A DNA stretch of 64,000 nt from Clostridiales bacterium. Lineage in GTDB: Bacteria; Bacillota; Clostridia; Oscillospirales; Acutalibacteraceae. Location of the stretch: the NCBI GenBank assembly GCA_012524025.1, contig JAAYSC010000017.1, positions 1 to 64,000 on the forward strand. Reading direction: 5' to 3'. Below, piece after piece: positions 44,975-54,022 of the stretch. The notes beneath the pieces are model-generated. The model saw nothing but the letters and a program-made list of their open reading frames with translations. It did no database searches and had not been told where the DNA came from. Both the position numbers and the translations under genes were made by a program. Each line of letters starts with the position of its first letter. Position 1 is the stretch's first letter.

Positions 44975-45313
44975 ATGAGTTGTATTTTTTGTAAAATTGT
45001 TAAAGGCGAAATTCCTTGTTCAAAGGTTTATGAAGATGACCTTGTTTTAGTTTTTAATGACATAGATCCGCAAGCACCTAAACATATGCTTGTTATACCA
45101 AAAGAACATATTGGCGGAGCTGCCGATATCAATAAAGGCAACAGCCATGTGGTTGCAAGAATTTTTGAGGTTATTGCGGACTTGTCAAAGTCTGAAGGCA
45201 TGCTTGAGGGCTTTAGAGTGGTAACCAACAACGGAAAAGACGCAGGTCAAAGTGTGGATCACCTTCATTTTCACCTTATGGGCGGAAGAAAATTTTCATG
45301 GCCGGCCGGCTGA
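44975..45313 (+). CDS. HIT-family nucleotide hydrolase (Hint-like)
   Basis: Histidine-triad protein (112 aa): CIFCKIVKGEIPCSKVYEDD at the start, then HLHFHLMGG (about 98-106) with the H-x-H-x-H triad. Relatives hydrolyse AMP-linked phosphoramidates such as adenylated amino acids and lysyl-AMP. Position behind alaS on the same transcript suggests cleaning up alanyl-AMP or related side products; that link is inference. AGGAGG precedes the ATG. Confidence 0.93.
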   Translation: MSCIFCKIVKGEIPCSKVYEDDLVLVFNDIDPQAPKHMLVIPKEHIGGAADINKGNSHVVARIFEVIADLSKSEGMLEGFRVVTNNGKDAGQSVDHLHFHLMGGRKFSWPAG

Positions 45314-45343
45314 AAGAACTAAAAAATAAAGGATAGTGATTCA

Positions 45344-47587
45344 ATGCCGCGCCCTTTTGCCATTATCGGAACTGTGTTTTTCACAAGCTTGATAATTCTG
45401 ACCTTTTTAGGGTTTGAGTTTGCGTGGCTTTGTCTTGGCTTGGCACTGGCTGTCTTCATTCTTGTTCTTTCTTTGGAGCGCTTTAAATCACCTATGATTT
45501 TTACTTACTCAAGCTTTACCGTCTTGATTGCTTGTTTGCTTTTTGTCTCCTTCATTGAAATTTCTTATAAGCCCGTGATTGCACAGGCAAAAAAATATGA
45601 ACAGGCAAGTGTTAATGGGCAGGTAATTCAAATTGAACAAACAGCTAACGGCAAAACCGCATGTATAATAAAGGGCAAGAGTTTAGAAGGGGAAAAACAT
45701 AGTTTTTCAGTGAGGTTATATTTCGAAAGCTACCCTGAATTTGAAATTTACGACCGGCTTGAGTTTAGAACAAAATTGTCCCCAATTAATTCGACTGATA
45801 AAACTCTTCAACATAATTATTTGTCTAAAAACATTTTTTTCAGCGGTTCGGGGGACGATGTTAACTTCAAAATACTGAAGCGAACTTCGACTATGAATCC
45901 ACTCAAAGCAACCTTTCTTGCCAGGCAAAAACTTACCGGTGCCCTTAAGAACGCCTTACCGTCGGAAAACGGCTCTTTGGTGGTTGCCTTTATATTCGGT
46001 GATACTTCCCATTTAACACCGGGAACCATTGAGGGGTTCAGAAGTGTAGGGGCCGCACATTTAGTGGCCGTGTCGGGTTTGCATTTCTCTGTTTTTTTGC
46101 ACTCATTAGCAATTTTTTTAAAAAGGATTAGGCTGGGAAATAAATTAAGTAGCCTTGTAATCCTGGTCTTTGCTTTTTTCTTCATGGCCTTGGCTTCTTT
46201 TACGCCTTCGGTTATTAGGGCTGGTCTAATGTTTTTCATTTCAAGGTTAGCCTTGCTTTTTCACAGGCGAAGTGATGCCTTCAACTCTTTGGGTATTGCG
46301 GTGACCATAATTTGCCTCTTGAAGCCCATGGTGTGGGCAAATGTAGGTTTACAATTATCTTTTTTTGCAAGTTTGGGTGTAATCAGCGCAAACAATCTTT
46401 ACGAGAAAAATTTTAAAGATAAACTTTTACGGGTAAAAAACACCTTTTATCAAAAAATATTGACTATAGTCACACAAAGTGTCCTAATGTCTTTCGTTGT
46501 CGGCGCCTTTACACTCCCGATACTTATGGTGAGCTTTGGCAAGGTTTCTATCTTATCTGCTTTCACAAATCTCTTTATTACCTTTTTGGCGGCTCCCACA
46601 ATGATTTTCGGTGCTTTGGCTGCAGTTCTCACTCTTGTTCCTGGCATGAGCTTCGCGACCAATCCTCTTTACTTGATCAGCGGTGGCTTATCCAAATACA
46701 TCTTATGGTTTTCAGCTAAACTTGCCGGGTTACCGATAAGCACAATTGTTCTCAAGCACAGGTTTTTGGCGATATGGTTGGCGGCGGTTCTTTTGCTTTT
46801 TGCTTTGGCTGCCATCCTGTCAAAAAAGAGTAAAAAAAGTTATATAATAACAAACTTGAGCCTTTCAATCGGGCTTTTGCTTGTGGTAGGCATATCAAAC
46901 TATTTTTTAAATCAAAACACAGTAAGTATCAGAGTACTGGATAACTATAACCAAAGTTTTATAATATTGAACAATAATAAGAAGGCGGCGGTCTTAAGTT
47001 GTGGGGGCAACAGCTTTACTGCTTCAAAGGCAAAAAAACATCTTGACATGGCGGGTGCAAAAAAGCTGGATCTGCTCCTTTTGCCGCAAAAAGATTCCTA
47101 TTCCACAGGTGCAGCTCCTTACTTGTTGAGGGACTATGAGCCTGAAAAAATCATTTTGAATGATGATGATTTTCAATTTAGCTTTTTAAGTGAATTTGCA
47201 AATATTGAAACCGAGCAGGAATACGAAGGTTTTTTGTGGGATAAAGTAGCCCTAAAGGCTGTAAATAACAAGGGCTCAAGCTATTGTTTGATTGATATAA
47301 TGGGCACGCGTGTTTTACTTGTGCATAAAATTACAAAACATGCTGTGGAAGATTTACGCCCCCTGATCTTAAATGCCGATCTTGTAATAACAAGAGTAAA
47401 TTTAACCTTTAAAGAAAATGAATATTCCGATAAAACAGTAATTTTTATCAGGAAAAACGAATTTACATTGCAGGAAAAAAATGAGTACGCAAAGCAAAAC
47501 ATAAAGTTCCTTACGACTGCCGGGCAGGGTGATATTATTGTAAAAACTCGCGGCAATAAAGCTTTTAGCCTTGAGAGGGGATATTGA
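45344..47587 (+). CDS. comEC: ComEC/Rec2 DNA uptake channel with degenerate C-terminal domain
   Basis: Polytopic protein (747 aa) of the ComEC/Rec2 family, the inner-membrane channel for transforming DNA. The competence core includes LVAFIFGDTSHL-like VVAFIFGDTSHLTPGTIEGF and the signature HLVAVSGLHFSVF (about 243-255), then LIRAGLMFF-like VIRAGLMFF. About ten membrane segments are visible. The C-terminal part (about 520-747) aligns by position with the metallo-beta-lactamase-like nuclease domain, but where THxHxDHxGG is expected the sequence reads LLLPQKDSYSTGAAPYLL, so no metal ligands remain. The gene abuts holA, as is common. Confidence 0.88.
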   Translation: MPRPFAIIGTVFFTSLIILTFLGFEFAWLCLGLALAVFILVLSLERFKSPMIFTYSSFTVLIACLLFVSFIEISYKPVIAQAKKYEQASVNGQVIQIEQTANGKTACIIKGKSLEGEKHSFSVRLYFESYPEFEIYDRLEFRTKLSPINSTDKTLQHNYLSKNIFFSGSGDDVNFKILKRTSTMNPLKATFLARQKLTGALKNALPSENGSLVVAFIFGDTSHLTPGTIEGFRSVGAAHLVAVSGLHFSVFLHSLAIFLKRIRLGNKLSSLVILVFAFFFMALASFTPSVIRAGLMFFISRLALLFHRRSDAFNSLGIAVTIICLLKPMVWANVGLQLSFFASLGVISANNLYEKNFKDKLLRVKNTFYQKILTIVTQSVLMSFVVGAFTLPILMVSFGKVSILSAFTNLFITFLAAPTMIFGALAAVLTLVPGMSFATNPLYLISGGLSKYILWFSAKLAGLPISTIVLKHRFLAIWLAAVLLLFALAAILSKKSKKSYIITNLSLSIGLLLVVGISNYFLNQNTVSIRVLDNYNQSFIILNNNKKAAVLSCGGNSFTASKAKKHLDMAGAKKLDLLLLPQKDSYSTGAAPYLLRDYEPEKIILNDDDFQFSFLSEFANIETEQEYEGFLWDKVALKAVNNKGSSYCLIDIMGTRVLLVHKITKHAVEDLRPLILNADLVITRVNLTFKENEYSDKTVIFIRKNEFTLQEKNEYAKQNIKFLTTAGQGDIIVKTRGNKAFSLERGY

Positions 47588-48669
47588 TGTCATATTACAA
47601 TAAAAAACGAAATAAGGGTGAAAGTGAGTTAGCTGCCCACTTAAGAAAAGAAAAACTTAAGGGGCCCTACCTAATTTTCGGTGACGACAGCTTCTTAAAA
47701 GTTTATTATGCCAATGAAATTGTAAAAAAGGCTGTTAATGGTCAATTCACCGATTTCAATCTAAAGAAAATAGACGGTACAAACGCAAGCATTGAGCTGA
47801 TAAGGGATGCGGTTGAAGCGGTGCCGATGTTTTCAGAAAGTACCGGGGTATTGGTTACGGATTTACCTATAAATGATTTAAGCGCAAATGACTTTGAAAA
47901 TTTGTTGTTAATCATAGAAAACATGCCAGATACTTGTGCCTTGGTTTTTTTGATGCAGACCGTTGAGTCTAAAAGCAGTTCGAAAAAACCCTCAAACGCT
48001 AATTTAAGAAAGAACAGTTGGAAGGACTTCAAAGCAGCCATAGAGCAAAGGGGTCTTGTGTTTGAATTAGGTCACAGAGCAGCGTCAAGGCTTGTAAACC
48101 TACTTATAAAAGGGGCGAGCGAAAGGGGTAAAACGCTGGATACAAATCTTGCACACTATATGGTTGAAAACCTGGGCAATGACATTAATATGTTAAGAAA
48201 TGAATTAGATAAAGTTTGCAACTTTGCAAGAGAAGATAAGATCAAAAAAACAGACATTGACGGCGTTACCATCAAAACTCTTGAAGCCAATATTTTTCAT
48301 TTAGCGGATAAGGTGCTCTTAAAAGAGTCAGACGAAGCCTTTGAAATTTTGAGAATATTATTGGAACAAAGGGCCGAGCCTATAATGATAGTTGCTACAC
48401 TGATCGCTCCTTTTGTTGACCTTTATAGGGTCAGAGCAGCCTTAAAGGCCGGATATTCGGCGGAAGATGCAGCCAAACATTATGATTATAGAAATAAGGG
48501 TTTTCGCCTGACAAAAATAAGAAGCCAAGCCGGTAAGCTTTCAACACAAAAAATAGTAGCTTGCCTTGATTGTTTGGACGAGGCAGATGAAGCCTTAAAG
48601 AGTCGTTCTTTCATTGATGAAGATTTGGTTTTGGAAAAAACAGTTGCTAAATTAATAAGCATAATATAA
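47587..48669 (+). CDS. holA: DNA polymerase III delta subunit
   Basis: Clamp-loader delta subunit (360 aa) which opens the beta clamp. It begins with a short Lys/Glu-rich stretch then YLIFGDDSFLKVYYANEIVK, a region IELIRDAVEAVPMFSES with the clamp-contacting segment, and DINMLRNELDKVCNFA and VTIKTLEANIFHLADKVL typical of HolA. Residues VVKEIIA-like ATP motifs are absent, as normal for delta. ATG 47587 is preferred over TTG 47584, with GAGAGGGG upstream; start and the comEC stop overlap in TGATG. Confidence 0.9.
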   Translation: MSYYNKKRNKGESELAAHLRKEKLKGPYLIFGDDSFLKVYYANEIVKKAVNGQFTDFNLKKIDGTNASIELIRDAVEAVPMFSESTGVLVTDLPINDLSANDFENLLLIIENMPDTCALVFLMQTVESKSSSKKPSNANLRKNSWKDFKAAIEQRGLVFELGHRAASRLVNLLIKGASERGKTLDTNLAHYMVENLGNDINMLRNELDKVCNFAREDKIKKTDIDGVTIKTLEANIFHLADKVLLKESDEAFEILRILLEQRAEPIMIVATLIAPFVDLYRVRAALKAGYSAEDAAKHYDYRNKGFRLTKIRSQAGKLSTQKIVACLDCLDEADEALKSRSFIDEDLVLEKTVAKLISII

Positions 48670-48688
48670 GTGTATCGGATGAGTTAAA

Positions 48689-49303
48689 ATGATAAAAATA
48701 AAACAGACTGTAATAGTCGAAGGCAAATATGATAAAATAAAGCTCTCATCTTTTTTAGACGCCCTAATCATAGAAACAGACGGTTTCAAAATATTTAAAA
48801 ACAAACAAAAGCAAGAAATGATAAGGAAGCTTGCAAATAAAAACGGCCTTGTAATATTCACGGACAGTGATAGGGCGGGCTTTAAAATCAGAGCTTTCAT
48901 AAAGAGTTTTTGTGATTGTGAAGATGTTTATCATGCCTATATCCCGGACATTAATGGTAAAGAAAAGCGCAAGAATCTCCCCTCCAAAGAGGGGAAGATC
49001 GGCCTTGAAGGTATGACAAAAGAGGTGATCTTAAATGCATTAGAGAGGGCAGGTGTTTTATTTGAAGAAGACTTCAAAGCAGAGCCGGAAAGACCCATTA
49101 CCATTGTCGACTTATTTAATGACGGTTTGAGCGGTCAGAGGAACAGCAAGCAAAAGAAAAACAAGTTGCTCAAACATCTGGACCTACCTTCCGCACTTTC
49201 AACAAAATCTTTCTTGCAAATTATTAATCTTTTTTTGACCTACGATAAGTACAAAGAAACTTTAAACTATTTGGGTTTAACCCATACGGAAGCAGGGGAT
49301 TGA
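48689..49303 (+). CDS. rnmV: Toprim-domain ribonuclease M5-like protein with DUF4093 tail
   Basis: Protein of 204 aa. The N-terminal toprim domain has the metal-binding Glu in [12 protein letters not shown] and the Asp pair in [15 protein letters not shown]. The C-terminal half matches DUF4093 ([15 protein letters not shown], then [19 protein letters not shown]). RNase M5 matures the 5S rRNA ends. Canonical rnmV sits beside rsmA (ksgA); here it lies between holA and ispF, so orthology by function is likely but not proven. Confidence 0.82.
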   Translation: MIKIKQTVIVEGKYDKIKLSSFLDALIIETDGFKIFKNKQKQEMIRKLANKNGLVIFTDSDRAGFKIRAFIKSFCDCEDVYHAYIPDINGKEKRKNLPSKEGKIGLEGMTKEVILNALERAGVLFEEDFKAEPERPITIVDLFNDGLSGQRNSKQKKNKLLKHLDLPSALSTKSFLQIINLFLTYDKYKETLNYLGLTHTEAGD

Positions 49304-49304
49304 T

Positions 49305-49787
49305 ATGATTAGAGTTGGGCAAGGCTATGATGTCCATCGCCTTGAAGAAGGCAGAAAACTTATTGTCGGTGGCCTTGAAATACCCTTTGAAAAGGGCTTG
49401 CAAGGGCATTCAGACGCCGATGTCTTGCTACATGCCATTACCGATTCGCTTTTGGGTGCGGCAGCCTTGGGGGATATAGGCAGTCACTTTCCCGACAATG
49501 ATGAAAAATACAAAAATGCCGACAGCATGAAGCTCTTGAGCCTTGCGGTGAAACTTTTGCACAATGATTCTTGGAAGATAATTAATATCGACTCTACCAT
49601 AATAGCTCAAAAGCCAAAGTTTAAACCGTATATAGAGCGGATGAGGCAAAACATAGCAGATGCTTGTATAATGGAAATTGAAAATGTTAGCGTCAAAGCC
49701 ACCACCGAAGAGGGCTTGGGCTTCACGGGCAGCGGATTGGGGATGGCCGCAAGGGCAGTTTCTTTAATAAAAAAAGAATCGGATTAA
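49305..49787 (+). CDS. ispF: 2-C-methyl-D-erythritol 2,4-cyclodiphosphate synthase
   Basis: MEP-pathway enzyme (160 aa) of isoprenoid synthesis, zinc dependent. Signature [20 protein letters not shown] with metal-binding Asp and His, [28 protein letters not shown]-type core (HSDADV, GDIGSHF), and the C-terminal [13 protein letters not shown]. One base separates it from the toprim gene. ispD is not in the window. Confidence 0.97.
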   Translation: MIRVGQGYDVHRLEEGRKLIVGGLEIPFEKGLQGHSDADVLLHAITDSLLGAAALGDIGSHFPDNDEKYKNADSMKLLSLAVKLLHNDSWKIINIDSTIIAQKPKFKPYIERMRQNIADACIMEIENVSVKATTEEGLGFTGSGLGMAARAVSLIKKESD

Positions 49788-49844
49788 TATTGTGTTAATT
49801 TTTTGAAAATTAAATCGAATATAGATGCGTTTTAATCTGATTAG

Positions 49845-49853
49845 TGTTATTAT
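49845..49853 (+). promoter_or_regulatory. Putative extended -10 promoter of cdaA
   Basis: TGT directly followed by TATTAT (49848-49853) forms an extended -10 box; no good -35 is seen. A small inverted pair TGGA/TCCA follows at about 49859-49875. Confidence 0.35.
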
Positions 49854-49896
49854 ATGAATGGATATTTTTAGTCCATAATTAAAAAAGGATGTCATT

Positions 49897-50781
49897 ATGA
49901 CCGCAATTGAAAGTATTATTATGTTTTGGAGTCGGGTTACCACAATTTTTTCCGGTTTTAGGTTTGTTGACTTACTGGATATTTTGCTTGTGGCCTTGGT
50001 GCTCTATAACCTAATCAAGTTGATAAGAGAAACGCGGGCCTTTCAACTGGCCAAGGGTTTCGCTTTATTGGGTATTGCATACATAATAATTCTAACCCTT
50101 AAGATGCAGGCCAGTGCTTTTATATTTCAAAGGCTCATTTCGGACTTTATTATTTTGATTATAATTCTGTTTCAACCTGAAATTCGTCACGCTCTGGAAA
50201 GTGTCGGTGGCAGCAGCCTCTCTAAAGTCGGTTCTTTGGGGTTTCGCAGTTCCGACACCGATCTGCTTGAAGCTACAAAAATGTCAATAAATGAAGCCTG
50301 CAGAGCATGCACGGAATTAAGCTCAAGCAAAACCGGGGCAATAATTGTTTTCGAAAACAAAACTCCTCTTGGTGACCATATTTCAACGGGTACACCGATT
50401 GACGCAAAAACCAGTAAAGAATTGATTGGTAATATATTCTTTCCCATGTCACCCTTGCATGACGGTGCCGTTATCGTCAAGGAAGGTCGGGTCAGTGCGG
50501 CAGGTTGTATTCTACCCTTAAGTCAAAACGGGGATATAAGCCGTGAACTTGGGACCAGGCACCGCGCCGCTATCGGTTTGAGCGAACACAGTGATGCGGC
50601 AATTGTGGTTGTATCCGAAGAAACCGGTCATATATCACTGGCCTATAAAGGGCAGTTGGAAAGGAAGCTTTCACCATCGGTTGTTAAAGAACGACTGCTT
50701 GAGATTCTTGTTTCGCCAAACGAGGCAGACAATTTAAACGGAAACTTCCTTAAGCGTATCTTTGGGGGCCTTAAAAAATGA
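49897..50781 (+). CDS. cdaA: Diadenylate cyclase CdaA
   Basis: Membrane-bound c-di-AMP synthase (294 aa). Three N-terminal membrane helices (for example LLDILLVALVLYNLIKLI) precede the DisA_N catalytic domain. Catalytic motifs are PLHDGAVIVKEG (DGA, about 189) and GTRHRAAIGLSE (RHR, about 219). c-di-AMP controls potassium and osmolyte balance and cell-wall homeostasis. The cdaR gene overlaps by four bases (ATGA). The usual third gene glmM is absent. Confidence 0.95.
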   Translation: MTAIESIIMFWSRVTTIFSGFRFVDLLDILLVALVLYNLIKLIRETRAFQLAKGFALLGIAYIIILTLKMQASAFIFQRLISDFIILIIILFQPEIRHALESVGGSSLSKVGSLGFRSSDTDLLEATKMSINEACRACTELSSSKTGAIIVFENKTPLGDHISTGTPIDAKTSKELIGNIFFPMSPLHDGAVIVKEGRVSAAGCILPLSQNGDISRELGTRHRAAIGLSEHSDAAIVVVSEETGHISLAYKGQLERKLSPSVVKERLLEILVSPNEADNLNGNFLKRIFGGLKK

Positions 50782-52058
50782 AAAGAAAAAAAATATCATT
50801 GGACAAGTTATTTTACGACAATAAATTTGCTCTTTTGTTTTCGCTCTTGCTTTCACTGATTTTGTGGCTTACGGTGGCCATCGAGTTCAGTCCGCTGGAA
50901 GAACGAATTGTTAAAGATGTGCCGGTTAAAATAGAAAACTCCCAAAGCGTGCAGGCTTTTGATCTTAATATTTTCGGTAACGAGAATTTTTTTGTCGATA
51001 TAACGGTGAAGGGTAAAAGATTTGTTGTAGCTCAAAGGGCTTTGACGGCGGATGACATTATTGTCACAGCTTCGACAAACTATGTTGATTCAGCGGGGAA
51101 ATATTCCCTCAAGCTTGATGTCAGGAAGAAAAACGAGTCTGCCGATTTTGAGATAATTAAGCTTTCAGAAGAACATATCGATGTTTATTATGATGTCTAT
51201 AAAGAAATTGAATTTCCGCTCACAATCGATATAAAATCAGATACAAGCCTTATTCCAAAAGGCTATTACAAAGATGATGAGATTCTTTCCGAAAAATCTG
51301 TTCTTATCGCCGGCCCCGCCACTGAAGTGAATAAAGTGAAAAAAGTTTACGCTCGAGTTAAGCTTGAAAATGAGTTGACGGCAACCCAAACATTTGAAGC
51401 GAAAATTGTGCCCGTTGATGAATATGCGGCATCGCCTCGCTTTTTAACCATTAATAACGATAATGTTGACATCAGCTTGACTATTCCGGTTTACAAGCAG
51501 GCACAACTGCCGGTAGAGCTTGCTTTTAAAAATGCTCCCTTGCTTTATTTAGAAAATCCGCCAACTTACAGCGTCACTCCTGGTTTTGCCTTATTTGGCA
51601 TTGAAGAAAACATATTGGAAGACATGACGGCCGTTGATATCGGAACAGTCGATTTCAGCGAGCTCAAGCCCGGCGAAAATAAATTCAATTTTAAGAGTAG
51701 TGATGTTAAAGAAGCAAAGGTTTTGGACAAAACAGAACAATTCACGGTTGTCATAAAACTTGAAAAAAATAATGAAAAAACATTAGATTTTAAAAAGTCT
51801 AATGTTTCAATACTTCGATTGACTGAAAATGCTAAAGCTGAGCCGATAAAAATGAACTTTTCGGAGATTACCGTTTACGGTTCGTCAGAGTCTTTGGAAA
51901 ACATTACAAGGGACGACATATTTGCCGAGGTTGACTTTAATAACGAAGAGATTGGTCCCGGCTTAATGACAAAGCCGGTAAAAATCTTTGCAAAGGGTTA
52001 TGATGATTGTTGGGTTTACGGAAAATACGAAATTACTTACGATATAAAAATAGACTAA
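50778..52058 (+). CDS. cdaR: YbbR-domain regulator of CdaA
   Basis: Single-pass membrane protein (426 aa) with an N-terminal helix (FALLFSLLLSLILWLTVAI) and a large extracytoplasmic part of about four YbbR repeats. These are seen as recurring segments of the type EFPLTIDIKSDTSLIPKGYY and KSVLIAGPATEVNKVKKVYA. CdaR binds CdaA and modulates c-di-AMP synthesis, possibly from a cell-wall signal. The ATGA overlap with cdaA supports equal translation. Confidence 0.92.
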   Translation: MKRKKISLDKLFYDNKFALLFSLLLSLILWLTVAIEFSPLEERIVKDVPVKIENSQSVQAFDLNIFGNENFFVDITVKGKRFVVAQRALTADDIIVTASTNYVDSAGKYSLKLDVRKKNESADFEIIKLSEEHIDVYYDVYKEIEFPLTIDIKSDTSLIPKGYYKDDEILSEKSVLIAGPATEVNKVKKVYARVKLENELTATQTFEAKIVPVDEYAASPRFLTINNDNVDISLTIPVYKQAQLPVELAFKNAPLLYLENPPTYSVTPGFALFGIEENILEDMTAVDIGTVDFSELKPGENKFNFKSSDVKEAKVLDKTEQFTVVIKLEKNNEKTLDFKKSNVSILRLTENAKAEPIKMNFSEITVYGSSESLENITRDDIFAEVDFNNEEIGPGLMTKPVKIFAKGYDDCWVYGKYEITYDIKID

Positions 52059-52113
52059 AATTCTTTTGCACACACATATTGCTAACGCTTTTTTGGCGGG
52101 AGTGGAGATACCT

Positions 52114-53136
52114 ATGAAGAAAAAGACAAAGAAAAAACAAACATTTGCTTCAGTCGGCGGGCAAGCACTGATGGAAGGTATCCTCATGCGTGGCCCTGCC
52201 GGCACTTCCATGGCCTTGCGTTTACCCGATGGTTCAATAGAGACCAGCAAGAAAACAGTCCGACAGTTAAAAGATAAATATAAGCTTTTGGGTTGGCCCT
52301 TTGTAAGGGGAATAGTGGGTTTTATTGAAACCATGTCGCTGGGTTATAAAAGCCTCATGGAATCGGCAGAAAAAACCACTTTAAATTCAGAAGAATTTGA
52401 AGCCGAATCAAAGTTCGAAAAATGGCTTTCGAAATATTTCGGCCCTAAATTGATGGAAATTGTAGGCTTTATATCAGCTTTGTTGGGCATGGCCTTGGCT
52501 TTTTTGCTGTTTTTTTACCTGCCCACCTTTTTATTTAATCTGATTAATCACAATGATGCACTTGTCATGTGGAAGACTGTTGTAGAAGGTCTTATAAGGA
52601 TTGTAATATTTTTAGTCTACATGGTCTTAGTTGCACAAATGAAGGATATTAAGCGCCTCTATATGTACCATGGCGCCGAACATAAGGCTATTTTTTGTTA
52701 TGAAAATTCAGAAGAATTAACGGTTGAAAATGTTCGCAAACAAAGCCGGTTTCACCCCAGGTGCGGCACCAGCTTTATGTTTGTTATGATAATATTGAGT
52801 ATTTTGATTTCCTCTTTAATTTACTATATTTTTCCGCAGCTAAAAGATATGACCTTGGTTTGGATGCTGGTCAAACTGTCTATTATGCCGATTATTTTAG
52901 GCTTGGGTTATGAATTTATAAAATATGCCGGTTGCCATCAAAATCTTTTTGTAAAAGTTTTGTCGGCTCCGGGTCTATGGATGCAGAGAATTACAACCAA
53001 AGAACCCACGGATGATATAATAGAAGTCGCCATTGCCGCATTAAAAGCCGTCCTGCCTGAATATGCCCATATAATGGCAGAAGAAAAAACACAAGAAGAC
53101 ATTTCAGATCCGGCTAACACAAATTTAGATGACTAA
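52114..53136 (+). CDS. DUF1385 membrane protein
   Basis: Membrane protein (340 aa) of the DUF1385 family. It begins KKKTKKKQTFASVGGQALM, then EGILMRGP, typical of the family. Four or five membrane segments follow (ALLGMALAFLLFFYLPTFLF and others). The likely metal-site motif YHGAEHKAIFCYE is at about 188-200, with RFHPRCGTSFMF behind it and YAGCHQNLF near the end. Function is unknown; it is usually upstream of prmC and prfA. ATG 52114 has GTGGAG upstream; a longer frame from TTG 52066 is less likely. It overlaps prmC by eight bases. Confidence 0.9.
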   Translation: MKKKTKKKQTFASVGGQALMEGILMRGPAGTSMALRLPDGSIETSKKTVRQLKDKYKLLGWPFVRGIVGFIETMSLGYKSLMESAEKTTLNSEEFEAESKFEKWLSKYFGPKLMEIVGFISALLGMALAFLLFFYLPTFLFNLINHNDALVMWKTVVEGLIRIVIFLVYMVLVAQMKDIKRLYMYHGAEHKAIFCYENSEELTVENVRKQSRFHPRCGTSFMFVMIILSILISSLIYYIFPQLKDMTLVWMLVKLSIMPIILGLGYEFIKYAGCHQNLFVKVLSAPGLWMQRITTKEPTDDIIEVAIAALKAVLPEYAHIMAEEKTQEDISDPANTNLDD

Positions 53137-54022
53137 TCTTGAGCTTATAAAAAAAGCGACCTTGCTTTTGCAAAAAAGAGGCTTTGAAAATTCCGACTTT
53201 GAAGTTGCTTGCATCCTATGCCACTTGAGTGCACTTGATAAAAGCCATTTGGTTCTTGAATATGGAAAGCCTGTAAACGAAAATCTTGCCAATGAGCTTT
53301 TTGAAGCTCTTGAGCGCCGCATAGCAGGGGAACCCTTGCAATACATCTTGGGTGAATGGTCTTTTATGGGCCTGGATTTTAATCTGGGCCCCGGTGTTTT
53401 AATACCAAGGCGTGAAACTGAAACATTGGTAGAAAAAGTTTTACAAAAAGCAAAATCCTTTGAGTCGCCTATAATTTTCGACTTGTGTGCAGGCACCGGT
53501 TGTATCGGAATCAGTATAGCTTTAAAACGCCCCGATGCTACACTTTATTTGCTTGAAAAATCCGAACAAGCTTACCCTTATATGTTGGAAAACATCAGAA
53601 GATATAATCTGTCTAATATCAAGCCGGTCAAGGGCGATTTGTTTTCCGGCTTTAGCAATTTCGATCTGCCAAGACCGGACATTATCGTTTCAAACCCGCC
53701 TTATATCAAAAGCTGTCGAATAAATGACCTTCAGTCAGAAGTTAAGCATGAACCTTATCTTGCCTTGGATGGTGGGGAAGATGGCTTGGATTTCTACAGA
53801 GCTTTATTTGAAAAGTGGTTTCCGTGTTTAAGGCACGGGGGTTTTATGGCTTTGGAATGTGCGGATGACCAAGCCGATACTATAAGCAAAATTTTTTCAG
53901 ATCCTAAACAAGAAATCTTGATTGAAAAGGATCTTTTTAATATTGAACGCTTTGTTTTTATAAGAAAACAGCAAGAATGGATGCAAATATTATGTCGGAA
54001 TGGAGAAAACAATGTTAATTGA
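53129..54022 (+). CDS. prmC: Release factor glutamine methyltransferase
   Basis: SAM-dependent enzyme (297 aa) methylating the GGQ glutamine of peptide chain release factors. The N-terminal helical domain has EPLQYILGEWSFMGLDF, then VLIPRRETETLV. SAM site IFDLCAGTGCIGISIAL and catalytic VSNPPYIKS. prfA, often adjacent, is not here. Starts inside the DUF1385 gene and ends 11 bases into the M50 gene. Confidence 0.95.
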   Translation: MTNLELIKKATLLLQKRGFENSDFEVACILCHLSALDKSHLVLEYGKPVNENLANELFEALERRIAGEPLQYILGEWSFMGLDFNLGPGVLIPRRETETLVEKVLQKAKSFESPIIFDLCAGTGCIGISIALKRPDATLYLLEKSEQAYPYMLENIRRYNLSNIKPVKGDLFSGFSNFDLPRPDIIVSNPPYIKSCRINDLQSEVKHEPYLALDGGEDGLDFYRALFEKWFPCLRHGGFMALECADDQADTISKIFSDPKQEILIEKDLFNIERFVFIRKQQEWMQILCRNGENNVN

